From assembly GCF_008153345.1 (NCBI RefSeq), contig NZ_CP042818.1:2753001-2817000 (forward strand): DNA of 64,000 nt, in the 5' to 3' direction. Position 1 is the first letter of the stretch; each line of letters opens with the position of its first letter. The DNA comes from Treponema phagedenis (GTDB lineage: Bacteria > Spirochaetota > Spirochaetia > Treponematales > Treponemataceae). A program made the translations under genes and the position numbers. Below the pieces are notes generated by a model. It searched no databases and was not told the DNA's origin. It worked only from the letters and a program-made list of their open reading frames with translations. Below, piece by piece: positions 43,195 to 52,846 of the stretch.

Positions 43195-44541
43195 TTATAC
43201 CTTCTCCAGATATTTTTCCAAAAGTTTGCACGCCGCCTGTTCATCAACTGTTGCGATAAGTCCGGCGGAAGCGAGTAGGTAGGATTTGTCGAGCAGGAAT
43301 GTGCAGTTTTTCGGTGCGAGGTAGTTTTCTTCCATTTGATGTATTGCGCAGAGTATGCGCTCGGGAGCTTTGCTGTGTATTAAAACGCCGCCGGTTCCGA
43401 TAAAGTATTTTACAAAGCGAAGGTCTTTTCCGTTTTGCTGAAACATGGTGCGGGTTGATGTGGGTACTTTTTTTACAGTGCCTACATGGCGTTTTAAAGC
43501 TTCTTTTGCGGCAATATGCGCCATAATTTGGTCAAACTCATATTCATCGAAAGTTTCCGGAATATAGGCGGTGTTGCGAAAGCGAAAATCCGTTTTTTCT
43601 TTTGCGTTTTCTATGCCGAATTTCCGAAAAGCTTCTTCGCCGACCGATTCATAGAGGGCGCAGGCGGAATAGCGCATGCCCATGTCTCCTTCAATGGTTC
43701 TTTTTTCGTACGGGTCTTCAAAAAGCGGGGAAAGAATGTTTTCTTCGCCGTGAAAGGATTTTGCAACCGAATGAACATCCGTTGTGGCTCCGCCAATGTC
43801 AACCGCCATTACTTCGGCTCCCTTCACTTTTTTAACTGCGGCAACCGCCTTTTGCACCGCAACCGGAGTCGGTAAAAGGATTTCAAAATTTTTTGAAAGT
43901 TCGTGAATGCCTTTTGCAAACGCAATTGTGTTTATAAAAATATTCCCGATTGTTTCCCGCAAGGGTTTATAGTTGACCACATTGGTTGCGGGCATAACGT
44001 TTTCAGTAAACACGGGAACGATGGGGGACTGCTCAAATATCGCTTTGATTTTCGGATTTGCGGCGGTGTTGCCGGCAACAAGAAGCGTTGCGTTTTGTAA
44101 ATTTGCGGCGGACAATTTTTCTGCATTTACTATGATGTTTTGCTTGTTACCGTTTTCGGTTCCGCCGCTTAACACAATAATGTCCGCTCCGGATTTTTCT
44201 ATCTCTGCTACATCCTCATCGCTTAATTCATACGAGTATATTTTTAAAATCCGCCCGCCCGCACTCAGGGAGGCAAGCCGTGCAGCTTCCGTTGTCAAGC
44301 TTTTTGAAAAGCCTATCACAACGATTTTTAATCCGCCGGATGCGGAAGAGCAGCCCAAAATCCTGTCATAATCCGCAGCGCCGGCATCTTTCAACTTTTG
44401 AAAAGCTACATTAAAACCGACGGCGACATCCGTTTCAACAGTTGTGTATGCGGATGCCGCAGCCGTTACTGCATTTTTTTCAGTATCTACTATATGTAAT
44501 TTTGTGTATGTTGAACCTAGATCGACCAACAAATACTTCAT
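43195..44541 (-). CDS. MutL/GlmL-family mutase chaperone (ASKHA ATPase)
   Basis: 448 residues. Related to GlmL/MutL, the proposed reactivating factor of cobalamin-dependent glutamate or ornithine mutases. Actin-like ATPase motifs: LVDLGSTYTKLHIV at the N-terminus, IIVLSGGTENGNK, and VMAVDIGGATTDVHS in the middle; FIGTGGVLIHS is near the C-terminus. It directly follows fchA (1-base overlap). No mutase subunit gene is visible nearby. If glutamate from histidine is fermented by the methylaspartate route, this would fit, but that is inference. Confidence 0.88.
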   Translation of the reverse strand: MKYLLVDLGSTYTKLHIVDTEKNAVTAAASAYTTVETDVAVGFNVAFQKLKDAGAADYDRILGCSSASGGLKIVVIGFSKSLTTEAARLASLSAGGRILKIYSYELSDEDVAEIEKSGADIIVLSGGTENGNKQNIIVNAEKLSAANLQNATLLVAGNTAANPKIKAIFEQSPIVPVFTENVMPATNVVNYKPLRETIGNIFINTIAFAKGIHELSKNFEILLPTPVAVQKAVAAVKKVKGAEVMAVDIGGATTDVHSVAKSFHGEENILSPLFEDPYEKRTIEGDMGMRYSACALYESVGEEAFRKFGIENAKEKTDFRFRNTAYIPETFDEYEFDQIMAHIAAKEALKRHVGTVKKVPTSTRTMFQQNGKDLRFVKYFIGTGGVLIHSKAPERILCAIHQMEENYLAPKNCTFLLDKSYLLASAGLIATVDEQAACKLLEKYLEKV

Positions 44542-45164
44542 CAGAGTTTTGTCTTTACAATCTCCATAATTTCGGCATCATTTTTTTTCACCAGTGCTTG
44601 CACCTCATCCATTTTTTTATTGAGCTCAGCTTTATATGCCTCGTCTTTTAATGAATTGAGATTAATGCGTACGTTTAAAAATGCGCCTTCAACCGCAGCC
44701 TTTATATTGATAAGAGCAACGGCAACATCGGTTATCGCATTGGCGTTTCCGGTTTCCGCAAGCTCTTTTGCATAAGGATATAACGCCGTAACCTCTGTTC
44801 CCAAAGAAAGCGGGACGGCAATTGCTTCCTTATAACCTTCCTGAATTTTTGCCGACCTGACTTTTTGTTCAGACTCGGTTTCTTTCGGAAGCTTCATCGC
44901 ATCCATAACGCCGTTAAAAGAGTTTGCATCCTTGTCAATGCCGTCCACAAAGGTATCTTTATATTTACCGCAAACTTTTGCAATCTCTTCCATTCTTTCG
45001 GAAACATCGAGGTATTTTTTCTTGCCCACGGTAAGATTTGCAACCATGGTAAGAAGCCCCGCCGCAACAGAGGCATTAAGCGCCGCAATTGAGCCGCCGC
45101 CGGGAGCCGGCGAATTTGATGCGGTCTCATTTACAAATTCTACTACTGTTAAATCTTTTAACAT
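44541..45164 (-). CDS. fchA: Formimidoyltetrahydrofolate cyclodeaminase (FchA type)
   Basis: 207 residues from the ATG at 45164, which has an AGGAG Shine-Dalgarno sequence; an upstream open extension of 41 codons runs into the repeat and is rejected. It converts formimino-THF to methenyl-THF and ammonia. Signatures: NSPAPGGGSIAALNASVAAGL near residues 16-36, and LSLGTEVTALYPYAKELAETGNANAITDVAVAL. In vertebrates this domain is fused to FtcD; here it is a separate gene. It overlaps the mutL-like gene by one base and lies in the histidine cluster, separated from fhs by a repeat. Confidence 0.92.
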   Translation of the reverse strand: MLKDLTVVEFVNETASNSPAPGGGSIAALNASVAAGLLTMVANLTVGKKKYLDVSERMEEIAKVCGKYKDTFVDGIDKDANSFNGVMDAMKLPKETESEQKVRSAKIQEGYKEAIAVPLSLGTEVTALYPYAKELAETGNANAITDVAVALINIKAAVEGAFLNVRINLNSLKDEAYKAELNKKMDEVQALVKKNDAEIMEIVKTKL

Positions 45165-45227
45165 ATTTCTCCTATAAAAAATTTTTATACGACAGGTGTT
45201 TTTACCCTGCCGTATAAAAACACAGTT

Positions 45228-45488
45228 ATTACGTGATGTTTTGCCTCTTGTAAAAAATTGTATAAAAAAGAGCCCGACACGGCGCAACGGTGTTATTTTG
45301 GCATCCGTATCGCAATACCGCCTGCGAGTTTTAAAAGCACTTGAAAGACGAGTGTGCTTTTAAAACATCGCTTCTGCATGGAAGCCGTCGCCATCAGTAG
45401 CGGGTACCATACGAATGCTGCATTTGCCAAACCGTTATGGGCAACGCTCCGATTAGCATAACAGCAACTTAATTACAAAATACTACAC
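45228..45488 (-). repeat. Hairpin repeat copy G, minus orientation
   Basis: Fills most of the 394-base gap between fchA and fhs; nothing else is recognised there. It carries the reverse complement of the GAGCTC/GTGTCGGGCTC module (about 45258-45285), a stem GTTTTAAAAGCAC/GTGCTTTTAAAAC (about 45339-45372), and a right end CTTAATTACAAAATACTACACC near 45468-45489. Boundaries are approximate. Confidence 0.7.
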
Positions 45489-45558
45489 CGGCACGTTTAG
45501 AGGCAAAACCCAACAAATACCCCAAGCAGACCGGACAAGTCCGCTCGGGATACTCCTC

Positions 45559-47247
45559 TTAGAACAATCCGCTGACTCGGCCGTTGTTATCAATGTCCAT
45601 GTTTTCAGCGGCGGGAATTTTCGGCAAGCCCGGCATAACCATGATATTTGAGGTTTGCACCACGATAAAGCCCGCACCGTTTGAAACCCGCACATCGGTA
45701 ATTTCTATTGTGAAATCTTCAGGTGCGCCCATTACCGACGCATCATCGGTAAATGAGAATTGGGTTTTTGCCACGCAGATAGGCATTTTATCAAGTCCGA
45801 GCGCTTCCAGCTTTTTCACTTGACCTTTTGCGGCTTTGGTAAATACCGCGCCCTTTCCCCGATAGATTTCTTTTACGATTGTATTTACCTTTGTTTCGAT
45901 AGAATCGTTTACATCGTAAAGATATTTAAAATCCTTTTTGCCTTCGTCAATCAGCTCCACAAGTTGTTGCGCCAAATCTTCGGCACCTGCGCCGCCTTTT
46001 TCCCAGCACTCGCACAATGAAATTCTCACGTTAAGCTGTTTACAAAGCTCTTTCAGTTTTGCAATTTCAGCATCCGAGTCATTTGCAAATTTATTTATTG
46101 CAACAATTGCCGGCACGCCGAATTTATGCACGTTCTCAACATGGCGTTTTAAATTGGCAAAGCCTTTTTCCAATGCCGCAATATTTTCAGCTTTGAGCTC
46201 GGTTTTCGGAACTCCGCCGTGCATTTTAAGCGCTTTTATTGTTGCCACAATAACAATTGCATCCGGAGAAAGCCCCGACATTCTGCACTTAATATCCATG
46301 AATTTTTCAGCACCTAAATCCGCACCGAAGCCCGCCTCGGTTATCGCATAATCGCTTGTTTTAAGTGCAAGTTTTGTGGCAAGAATAGAGTTGCACCCAT
46401 GCGCAATATTTGCAAAGGGGCCGCCGTGAATAAACGCCGGCGTGTTTTCAAGCGTTTGAACAATGTTCGGTTTTAGCGCATCTTTTAAAAGCATGGCAAC
46501 CGCACCTTCCGCTTTTAAATCGGAAACCTTCACCGCAGAACCGTCTTTTGCATACGCAACAATAATTTTTCCTACCCGCTCTTTCAGGTCGGTAAGCGTT
46601 TTTGACAAGCATAAAACCGCCATAATTTCAGATGCAACGGTAATCATAAAATGGTCTTCACGCGGAACGCCGTCAGCCTTTGCGCCCAGCGATATAACGA
46701 TATTTCTGAGAGAGCGGTCATTCATGTCAAGAACACGTTTCCAGACAACTTCCCTTGTGTCGATATTAAGCGCATTCCCCTGATGAATGTGGTTATCTAT
46801 CATTGCCGATATTAAATTGTTTGCAGCGGTTATTGCATGAATATCTCCGGTAAAATGGAGGTTTATATCTTCCATCGGAACTACTTGCGCATATCCGCCG
46901 CCGGCAGCGCCGCCTTTAACGCCGAATACAGGCCCCAACGAAGGCTCTCGAAGTGCCACGGCGGATTTTTTTCCTATTTTGTTAAATCCTTGTGTAAGCC
47001 CAATCGAAACGGTTGACTTGCCCTCTCCGGCAGGAGTGGGACTTATTGCCGTTACCAAAATAAGCTTTCCGTCTTTTTTGCTTTCAAGCCGATCCAAGGC
47101 CTCCCAAGAAATCTTCGCCTTGTATTTTCCGTAGTTTTCCAATTCATCGCTTGAGATTCCGATTTTTGCGGCAACATCCGCTATGGGCTCAAGTTTTGCT
47201 TCTTCCGCTATTTGGATATCCGTTTTAAATTCCATATTATTCCCCAA
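45559..47247 (-). CDS. fhs: Formate-tetrahydrofolate ligase Fhs
   Basis: 562 residues, normal length. The P-loop is [14 protein letters not shown] (about residues 67-80). Also typical are [37 protein letters not shown] and [20 protein letters not shown]. In a histidine/purine-fermenting context it likely runs toward formate with ATP formation. Here the 11-base overlap with ftcD indicates co-translation. Confidence 0.97.
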   Translation of the reverse strand: MGNNMEFKTDIQIAEEAKLEPIADVAAKIGISSDELENYGKYKAKISWEALDRLESKKDGKLILVTAISPTPAGEGKSTVSIGLTQGFNKIGKKSAVALREPSLGPVFGVKGGAAGGGYAQVVPMEDINLHFTGDIHAITAANNLISAMIDNHIHQGNALNIDTREVVWKRVLDMNDRSLRNIVISLGAKADGVPREDHFMITVASEIMAVLCLSKTLTDLKERVGKIIVAYAKDGSAVKVSDLKAEGAVAMLLKDALKPNIVQTLENTPAFIHGGPFANIAHGCNSILATKLALKTSDYAITEAGFGADLGAEKFMDIKCRMSGLSPDAIVIVATIKALKMHGGVPKTELKAENIAALEKGFANLKRHVENVHKFGVPAIVAINKFANDSDAEIAKLKELCKQLNVRISLCECWEKGGAGAEDLAQQLVELIDEGKKDFKYLYDVNDSIETKVNTIVKEIYRGKGAVFTKAAKGQVKKLEALGLDKMPICVAKTQFSFTDDASVMGAPEDFTIEITDVRVSNGAGFIVVQTSNIMVMPGLPKIPAAENMDIDNNGRVSGLF

Positions 47248-48130
47248 TCAATAATGTTTCCAAAACCTGCTCGGCTTTTAAATCCTCAATTTGCATATAA
47301 TATGCGGCGGAATCTATTAGAGCCTGTAAGGGGAGGAGCCCGATAAGTTCGGTATTTGCTACGCTTACGCCGTACCGCCGTGCTTCGGATTTTACCATTT
47401 CAAGTGCTTGATATATCGCAGTTTTTTCAAAGTTTACCAGATTCATCGACACTTGCACTTGATTTTTTTCTTTTAACTCAAGTCCGATTGCTTTTACAAA
47501 CCTGAGCCCGCCGCCGATAAAGCGCACCTTTTTGGCTATTTTATCCGCTACTTCCAAGTTGGGCGTATTCAAATTGACATTAAACGCCACAAGATGGAAG
47601 CGCGCACCTACTGCGGTAACACCCGATTTTGCATTCATTTCTGCGGGGCCGAAATCAGGCTTCCATTCAGAGTCTTTAATTTTGTCAAAAAAGCCCTCGT
47701 ACTGCCCTTTTCTGATGCTAGCAAGATTTGTCCGCTCGGGTTTTGTCGCCGCATCTTCATACAAATACACCGGAATTCCCATATCGCCGATTGCTTTACC
47801 GACCTCTTTTGCGTATTCAACGCATTCCGCAGTGGTGGTTTCGGTAACCGGAATAAACGGAATAACATCAACGGCGCCCATTCGCGGATGTGCTCCTTGA
47901 TGCGTGCTCATGTCTATAACTTGAGCGGCAACCTTTACCGATTCTATAACCGCTTTTACAACAGCACTCGGCTCTCCGATTACTTCAACAACAACGCGGT
48001 TGTGATCGGCATCGGGCTGATAATCGATAAGTCTGACATTTTCTTTTGCTCTAAAGCATTCTACTATCTTTTCGATTTTTTCCAAATCTCTTCCTTCGGA
48101 ATAATTCGGAATACACATTACTCTCTTCAT
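47237..48130 (-). CDS. ftcD: Glutamate formimidoyltransferase FtcD (formiminotransferase domain only)
   Basis: 297 residues, equal to the N-terminal formiminotransferase half of the vertebrate bifunctional enzyme. It transfers a formimino group to tetrahydrofolate. Signatures: [19 protein letters not shown] at the start, [18 protein letters not shown] and [22 protein letters not shown]. Glutamate as partner is the standard assignment; formiminoglycine from purine fermentation is another possible substrate. It lies 108 bases after hutH. Confidence 0.94.
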   Translation of the reverse strand: MKRVMCIPNYSEGRDLEKIEKIVECFRAKENVRLIDYQPDADHNRVVVEVIGEPSAVVKAVIESVKVAAQVIDMSTHQGAHPRMGAVDVIPFIPVTETTTAECVEYAKEVGKAIGDMGIPVYLYEDAATKPERTNLASIRKGQYEGFFDKIKDSEWKPDFGPAEMNAKSGVTAVGARFHLVAFNVNLNTPNLEVADKIAKKVRFIGGGLRFVKAIGLELKEKNQVQVSMNLVNFEKTAIYQALEMVKSEARRYGVSVANTELIGLLPLQALIDSAAYYMQIEDLKAEQVLETLLIGE

Positions 48131-48238
48131 AATAGCCTCCTAAAAAGTTTTGAGTAATTATAAAATTTCGAGCTTCGCAAGCAAAATTGCAAAGCGAAAC
48201 TCGACTGATATCATTAAAAAAATAATTTTAAACAGATT

Positions 48239-49780
48239 TTAAATTTCCAGTTTTACCGTTTTTGATACTTCGTTCAACAATTTGCCGGTTCGTATGGCGT
48301 CGGTTGCTTTTTCAAGCTCATCATAGATTTCAATGTTATCATCTTTTTCGATAAAGTTTACGAATTCCCGCATAACTTTGTACGCAACGCCTGTCCCCTT
48401 CCCGAATTGATATTTATTGTCTTCCATTTCTTTTCTGAAATCAAGGGCTTGAGCGGCGATCATAAGCTCGGCGGCAATAATCCTTGTAGCGTTTTTAACC
48501 ACTTCGCGCGCCTTTCTGGCCGCCCACTGCCCCATCGAAACAAAATCTTCTTGATTTTCGCATGAAGGAATGGAATCCACACTTGCCGGGTGCGAAAGTG
48601 TTTTATTTTCCGATGCAAGGGCGGCAGCCGCGTACTGGGTAATCATAAAGCCGGAATTAAGCCCCGGATGCTTTACCAAAAATGAAGGCATTTTTGAAAG
48701 CTGCGTGTTTACCAATCGCTCAATTCTTCGCTCCGAGATATTTCCTATTTCCGAAGCAGCTATTGCAAGAAAGTCAAAGGGCTGTGCCATCAATTCTCCG
48801 TGAAAATTGCCGCCGCTTATTACCTGCCCCGCTTGCGTGATAATCGGATTATCCGTTGCGGAATTTATTTCTATCTCAACTTTTTCTTTTACATAATTGA
48901 GGGTGTCTTTGCTTGCGCCGTGAACCTGCGGCATACATCTGAACGTGTATGAATCCTGCACCCTGATTTCCGCAGTATGCGTAATATATCCGGAATCCGC
49001 AAGCAATTCCCGCAAATTCTTTGCCGTTGTAAGCGAACCCTTATGCGGGCGTATTACATGGAGCTCTTCATAAAAGGCGTCTATAATACCTCGTGCAGAT
49101 TCAAGCGACATTGCGCCGGCAATATCCGCTATTTTTGCAAGATTGATTGCATCGTAAAGGGCAAGGGCGCCTATGGCGGTCAACACCGTTGTTCCGTTGA
49201 TAAGGGCAAGCCCTTCTTTTGCGGCAAGTTTGATTACCGGTATTCCCGCCTTTTTCATAGCCTCGCCGCCTTGCAAAAGTTCTCCATTATAGTACGCTTT
49301 CCCAAGTCCCAACATGGGCAAAACCATGTGCGCAAGAGGAGCTAAATCTCCGGATGCTCCCAGCGAACCTTTTTCAGGTATAAACGGAAGAAGATTTTTG
49401 TTTAACATGTTCAGCAATGTTTCCACGGTGGAAAGCCTAATTCCGGAAACGCCTTTTAAAAGAGAGTTTATCCTTATGAGCATTACCGCCCGCACCTCAT
49501 CTTCTCCGAGCGGATCCCCGAAACCGCTTGCATGCGTTCGTATTAAATTTTCCTGAAGCTGAGCATTATCTTCTTTTGATATACTCACACAGGACAGCGA
49601 ACCGAAACCCGTATTGATACCGTATACGACCCGCTCTTCTTCAACTATTTCCTCAACATATTTTCTTGACTTTTCAACCGCTTCAATGCTTTTTTTGTCC
49701 AGCTCAACTTCCGCATGATTTCTTGCGACGGCAATTACCTGCTCTAAATCAAGATTATTTCCTGATAATATAACCTTCAT
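48239..49780 (-). CDS. hutH: Histidine ammonia-lyase HutH
   Basis: Deaminates histidine to urocanate. 513 residues. The MIO prosthetic group forms from the Ala-Ser-Gly in GSLGASGDLAPLAHM (about residues 142-144). Family sequence includes YGINTGFGSLS, SLESARGIIDAFYEELHVIRPH, VQDSYTFRCMPQVHGASKD and NFHGELMAQPFDFLAIA. The next enzymes, urocanase and imidazolonepropionase, are not in the window. The gene has its own leader after the permease, with a terminator-like hairpin in between. Confidence 0.96.
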   Translation of the reverse strand: MKVILSGNNLDLEQVIAVARNHAEVELDKKSIEAVEKSRKYVEEIVEEERVVYGINTGFGSLSCVSISKEDNAQLQENLIRTHASGFGDPLGEDEVRAVMLIRINSLLKGVSGIRLSTVETLLNMLNKNLLPFIPEKGSLGASGDLAPLAHMVLPMLGLGKAYYNGELLQGGEAMKKAGIPVIKLAAKEGLALINGTTVLTAIGALALYDAINLAKIADIAGAMSLESARGIIDAFYEELHVIRPHKGSLTTAKNLRELLADSGYITHTAEIRVQDSYTFRCMPQVHGASKDTLNYVKEKVEIEINSATDNPIITQAGQVISGGNFHGELMAQPFDFLAIAASEIGNISERRIERLVNTQLSKMPSFLVKHPGLNSGFMITQYAAAALASENKTLSHPASVDSIPSCENQEDFVSMGQWAARKAREVVKNATRIIAAELMIAAQALDFRKEMEDNKYQFGKGTGVAYKVMREFVNFIEKDDNIEIYDELEKATDAIRTGKLLNEVSKTVKLEI

Positions 49781-49924
49781 AGTGCTCCTTCTTGCTTATA
49801 AGATTTTATTTATGAGCGCCTCTAAAACCATTAGAGACTCTCCTTAGATTTTTTTGATACTTTTTTGTAATTTATTTAGCATGATTTTACTAACATGCTG
49901 CAATAAGTTGTTTTTTAATAAAAG

Positions 49925-49960
49925 GTAAACCTCTAAAAACGGATGTTTTTAGAGGTTTAC
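49925..49960 (-). terminator. Strong inverted repeat between permease and hutH
   Basis: A perfect 15-bp stem: GTAAACCTCTAAAAA (49925-49939) and its complement (49946-49960), with a 6-base loop. It sits 12 bases past the permease stop on the minus strand, and a T-rich stretch (CTTTTATTAAAAAACAAC) follows. It is probably the permease terminator or a partial block before hutH. A related shorter CTCTAAAACCATTAGAG hairpin occurs near 49816. Confidence 0.7.
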
Positions 49961-49971
49961 ACCGCGGTCTT

Positions 49972-51264
49972 TTATAAAATCATTGCGGCAATTGTTCCGA
50001 ATATAATAAGCGAAATATTATAATGCATAAATGTCGGAACGCATGTGTCCCATATATGGTCATGCTGCCCGTCAACATTAAGACCTGCCGTCGGCCCCAG
50101 TGTGGAATCCGATGCCGGAGAACCTGCATCCCCCAAGGCTCCCGCAACACCGAGCAAACAAGCAATAGCCATCGGGCTAAATCCCAGTTTTACTCCAAGC
50201 GGAACATATATGGTTGCAATTATCGGAACCGTACCGAATGAAGTTCCTATTCCCATCGTAATACCTAAGCCTATTAAAAGCATTATTATAGCTCCGATTA
50301 ACTTGCTTCCGCCAATAAGGCTTGCACTTGCTGTAACAAGCGCATCCACACCGTTTGTAGCTTTTATTACCTCCGCAAAACCTGCTGCAACGAGCATTAC
50401 AAAGGCTATAAAACCCATAAGCTTAATGCCCTGAGCGATAACGTCATCAACTTCTTTTATTTTGATTACTCTTGTCACCATCAGTATTAAAATACCGGCA
50501 AGACCTCCGAGCGGCATCGAGCCTGTCAAAATCTGAATTACAAATGCGGCGACTATAGCAATGATCGTAAATACTTCGCGTATTCCAAAGTTTGCATCTT
50601 CTCCGGTATGTACAACTGTATCAGTTGCTTTGTATTCTCGCGGTTTTCTGTACGAAAAGAATACCGCAATAAAAAGACCTAAAATCATACCGCAACCCGG
50701 TATTAACATAGCCTTCCATACGTTGGTAGTTTCAAACGGCAGTCCGTTTTGCTCCATTGCTTTTGCAATAATTCCATGGAAAATAAGACCGAAACCTGCA
50801 GGAATTGCCACGTATGGCCATTTTACGGAAAAGGTTAAGCCACAAGCCATCGCCCGTCTATCCAATTTCATATTATTCATTACAACCAACAAAGGCGGAA
50901 TTAAAATAGGAATATACGAAATATGAATAGGGATTGCGTTTTGTGAAAAACAACCTAAAAAGGCAATTATAAGAACAAAAAGTATTTTTTTATTCTTAAG
51001 TCCTTTGGATAACTTTACTGCCAGCAGCTCTACGATCGACGTCTGGCTTATAGCGGCCGCCAAAGTTCCCAACAAGATATAAGACAATGCTGTTTCCCCG
51101 TTATTGCCCATACCGCCGATGAGGATACCTACCGTTTCGGTAAAGCCCAACCCTCCGACAACTCCGCCAACCATAGCAGAGATCATAATAGCAATCAAAA
51201 CATTGACTTTAAAAAGACATAATGCTGTCATTACAATAACAGCTACAACTACAGGATTTAACAT
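49972..51264 (-). CDS. YuiF-like Na+/H+ antiporter-family amino-acid permease (histidine candidate)
   Basis: 430 residues with about eleven to twelve hydrophobic helices. Resembles the YuiF/NhaC-type ion-transporter family: MLNPVVVAVIVMTALCLFKVNVLIAIMISAMVGG at the N-terminus, GNNGETALSYILLGTLAAAIS, and GDAGSPASDSTLGPTAGLNVDGQHDHIWDT near the C-terminus. Members beside hut genes are thought to import histidine; the substrate here is inferred from position upstream of hutH. The insertion sequence begins about 80 bases upstream of its start and could carry its promoter away or replace it. Confidence 0.82.
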   Translation of the reverse strand: MLNPVVVAVIVMTALCLFKVNVLIAIMISAMVGGVVGGLGFTETVGILIGGMGNNGETALSYILLGTLAAAISQTSIVELLAVKLSKGLKNKKILFVLIIAFLGCFSQNAIPIHISYIPILIPPLLVVMNNMKLDRRAMACGLTFSVKWPYVAIPAGFGLIFHGIIAKAMEQNGLPFETTNVWKAMLIPGCGMILGLFIAVFFSYRKPREYKATDTVVHTGEDANFGIREVFTIIAIVAAFVIQILTGSMPLGGLAGILILMVTRVIKIKEVDDVIAQGIKLMGFIAFVMLVAAGFAEVIKATNGVDALVTASASLIGGSKLIGAIIMLLIGLGITMGIGTSFGTVPIIATIYVPLGVKLGFSPMAIACLLGVAGALGDAGSPASDSTLGPTAGLNVDGQHDHIWDTCVPTFMHYNISLIIFGTIAAMIL

Positions 51265-51347
51265 AAAACCTCCTTATAATAACTACTTTAAACGCTATCA
51301 TGAGAAAACAGAGCTGTCAAGTTTTTTTTATACTGTGTCTTTAATCT

Positions 51348-52759
51348 GTGATAATTTCACCCCTATAAGTTTTCAATGAATATTTCGCCCCTATATTTTA
51401 CCGAGGTGAAATTATTGACTTGTTACACTAAACTGGAGGAATGAAATTATTTATGAGCATTGATCAAATTACACGAGGACATGTTATCGCCAACTGCCTA
51501 GAGGGGAGATGTACGGTACAACAAGCTGCGCTTCGATTAAACCTTTCACGAAGACGCGTACAGCAATTAAAAAAGGCGTTCAAAGAAAAGGGTTTAGCAG
51601 CAATGCTGCATGGCAACAGTCAGCGTCCCTCTGCAAAGAAGACCTCGAAAGAAATTGAGCAGCGATTACTTGCGCTGCGAAGCGATCCCGCATTGTCAAA
51701 AAGCAATTTTTTGCATTTTCATGAAATAGTAACTGAAGAATATCAATTGCAGCTGTCATATTCGACTCTGCGCCGTATTCTGTTATCACATGGAATTTAT
51801 TCACCAAAGAAAAGACGAACACGAAAGAAGGTGCATAAAACGCGCAATAGAAGAGCTTGCTTCGGAGAGCTGTTGCAAGTGGACGCAACCCCGTTTCCTT
51901 GGTTCGGCGGGAAAGAAAAATCCGCATTACATGCTTTTATTGATGATGCGCGCGGAATGATTACCGGTCTTTATTTATGCAAAAACGAGTGCCTGCTCGG
52001 ATATTTAGAAGTTCTGCGGCAGACACTCGAAAATTACGGACTCCCTGCCGCTCTTTATCCGGATAAGTGTAGCGTTTTTTTTGTTAATGCAAAAAAACAG
52101 TTATCCATTGAGGAGCAATTACAAGGAACCAAGGAACAAGTAACACAATTCGGCAAAATTATCAAGTACTTAGGAATCGATATGTTCCCGGCTCATTCAT
52201 CACAAGCAAAAGGACGTGTTGAGCGATTATGGCAAACATTACAAAGCCGACTCCCTGTTGAATTTGCACGACGCCACATCACAACCATAGAGCAAGCAAA
52301 TCAATTCTTAAAAGAGTATATCGGTATTTTCAACAAACAGTTTGGTGTTCCTGCCTGCGATTCATATTCAATGTTTGTACCGACGCCAAAAACACTCGAT
52401 CTTGATAAACTGTTGTCATCGGTTATTACGCGCAAACTTTCAAGCGGATCTACCATCTCAATCAAAAACCATTTGTTTAAAATTGAGCAGAATAAATTCG
52501 GCGCAGGCACAACGGTAAATGTATTGATTTCCCAAAAGCATGGTATACGCGCTTTAATACATGATGAATTCTATCCGATTGTACCGCTCGATGATATATA
52601 CCGAACCGATACGGTTGGACGAACCGGAGACCTGCCTCAAGTAGTTATTGACTTGATTTATGAATTCTTACTTAAAGATGCAAAAGCAGGATAACTCGAT
52701 GTGTTAAGGGGTGCAATTTTCATTGCAAAATTAACCCCCGTTAGGGGTGAAATATTCAC
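51348..52759 (+). mobile_element. Insertion sequence, ISNCY-like
   Basis: About 1.41 kb with imperfect terminal inverted repeats: left GTGATAATTTCACCCCT (51348-51364) and right AGGGGTGAAATATTCAC (52743-52759), matching at 15 of 17 positions. A second inner pair repeats the theme: CAATGAATATTTCGCCCCT (51374-51392) against the complement of 52707-52725. It encloses a single transposase gene with no frameshift. No target-site duplication is evident. It lies between the divergent permease and COX24-like genes, so no gene is interrupted. Confidence 0.85.
51441..52694 (+). CDS. IS transposase (DDE type, ISNCY-like)
   Basis: 417 residues, apparently intact. The N-terminus is a helix-turn-helix (GRCTVQQAALRLNLSRRRVQQLKKAF), followed by a basic linker and an integrase-like core. 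Candidate catalytic residues are Asp in LLQVDATPFPWFG (about 147), Asp in LYPDKCSVFF (about 206) and Glu in AKGRVERLWQTLQS (about 259). The start may be ATG 51441 or MSIDQ at 51453; a GGAGG lies at 51435-51439, too close to the first and far from the second. Assignment to the ISNCY group is from memory of related transposases. Confidence 0.87.
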   Translation: MKLFMSIDQITRGHVIANCLEGRCTVQQAALRLNLSRRRVQQLKKAFKEKGLAAMLHGNSQRPSAKKTSKEIEQRLLALRSDPALSKSNFLHFHEIVTEEYQLQLSYSTLRRILLSHGIYSPKKRRTRKKVHKTRNRRACFGELLQVDATPFPWFGGKEKSALHAFIDDARGMITGLYLCKNECLLGYLEVLRQTLENYGLPAALYPDKCSVFFVNAKKQLSIEEQLQGTKEQVTQFGKIIKYLGIDMFPAHSSQAKGRVERLWQTLQSRLPVEFARRHITTIEQANQFLKEYIGIFNKQFGVPACDSYSMFVPTPKTLDLDKLLSSVITRKLSSGSTISIKNHLFKIEQNKFGAGTTVNVLISQKHGIRALIHDEFYPIVPLDDIYRTDTVGRTGDLPQVVIDLIYEFLLKDAKAG

Positions 52760-52787
52760 TGGTTATTGACAACTTTTTTTCTTTCTC

Positions 52788-52816
52788 TTGACCTTTTAAG
52801 AAAATAACGATATTAT
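52788..52816 (+). promoter_or_regulatory. Sigma-70 type promoter of the COX24-like gene
   Basis: -35 TTGACC (52788-52793), 17-base spacer, -10 TATTAT (52811-52816), immediately beyond the right end of the insertion sequence. The predicted start is near 52823, giving a short leader with AAGGAG before the GTG start codon. Confidence 0.65.
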
Positions 52817-52846
52817 AATGTAAATCTATTTTTAAGGAGTGCTTAA

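Noticed and set aside
45165-45287. 41-codon N-terminal extension of the cyclodeaminase
   Set aside because: The extension reads into the adjacent gap and repeat, while the internal ATG has an AGGAG site and matches the family start.
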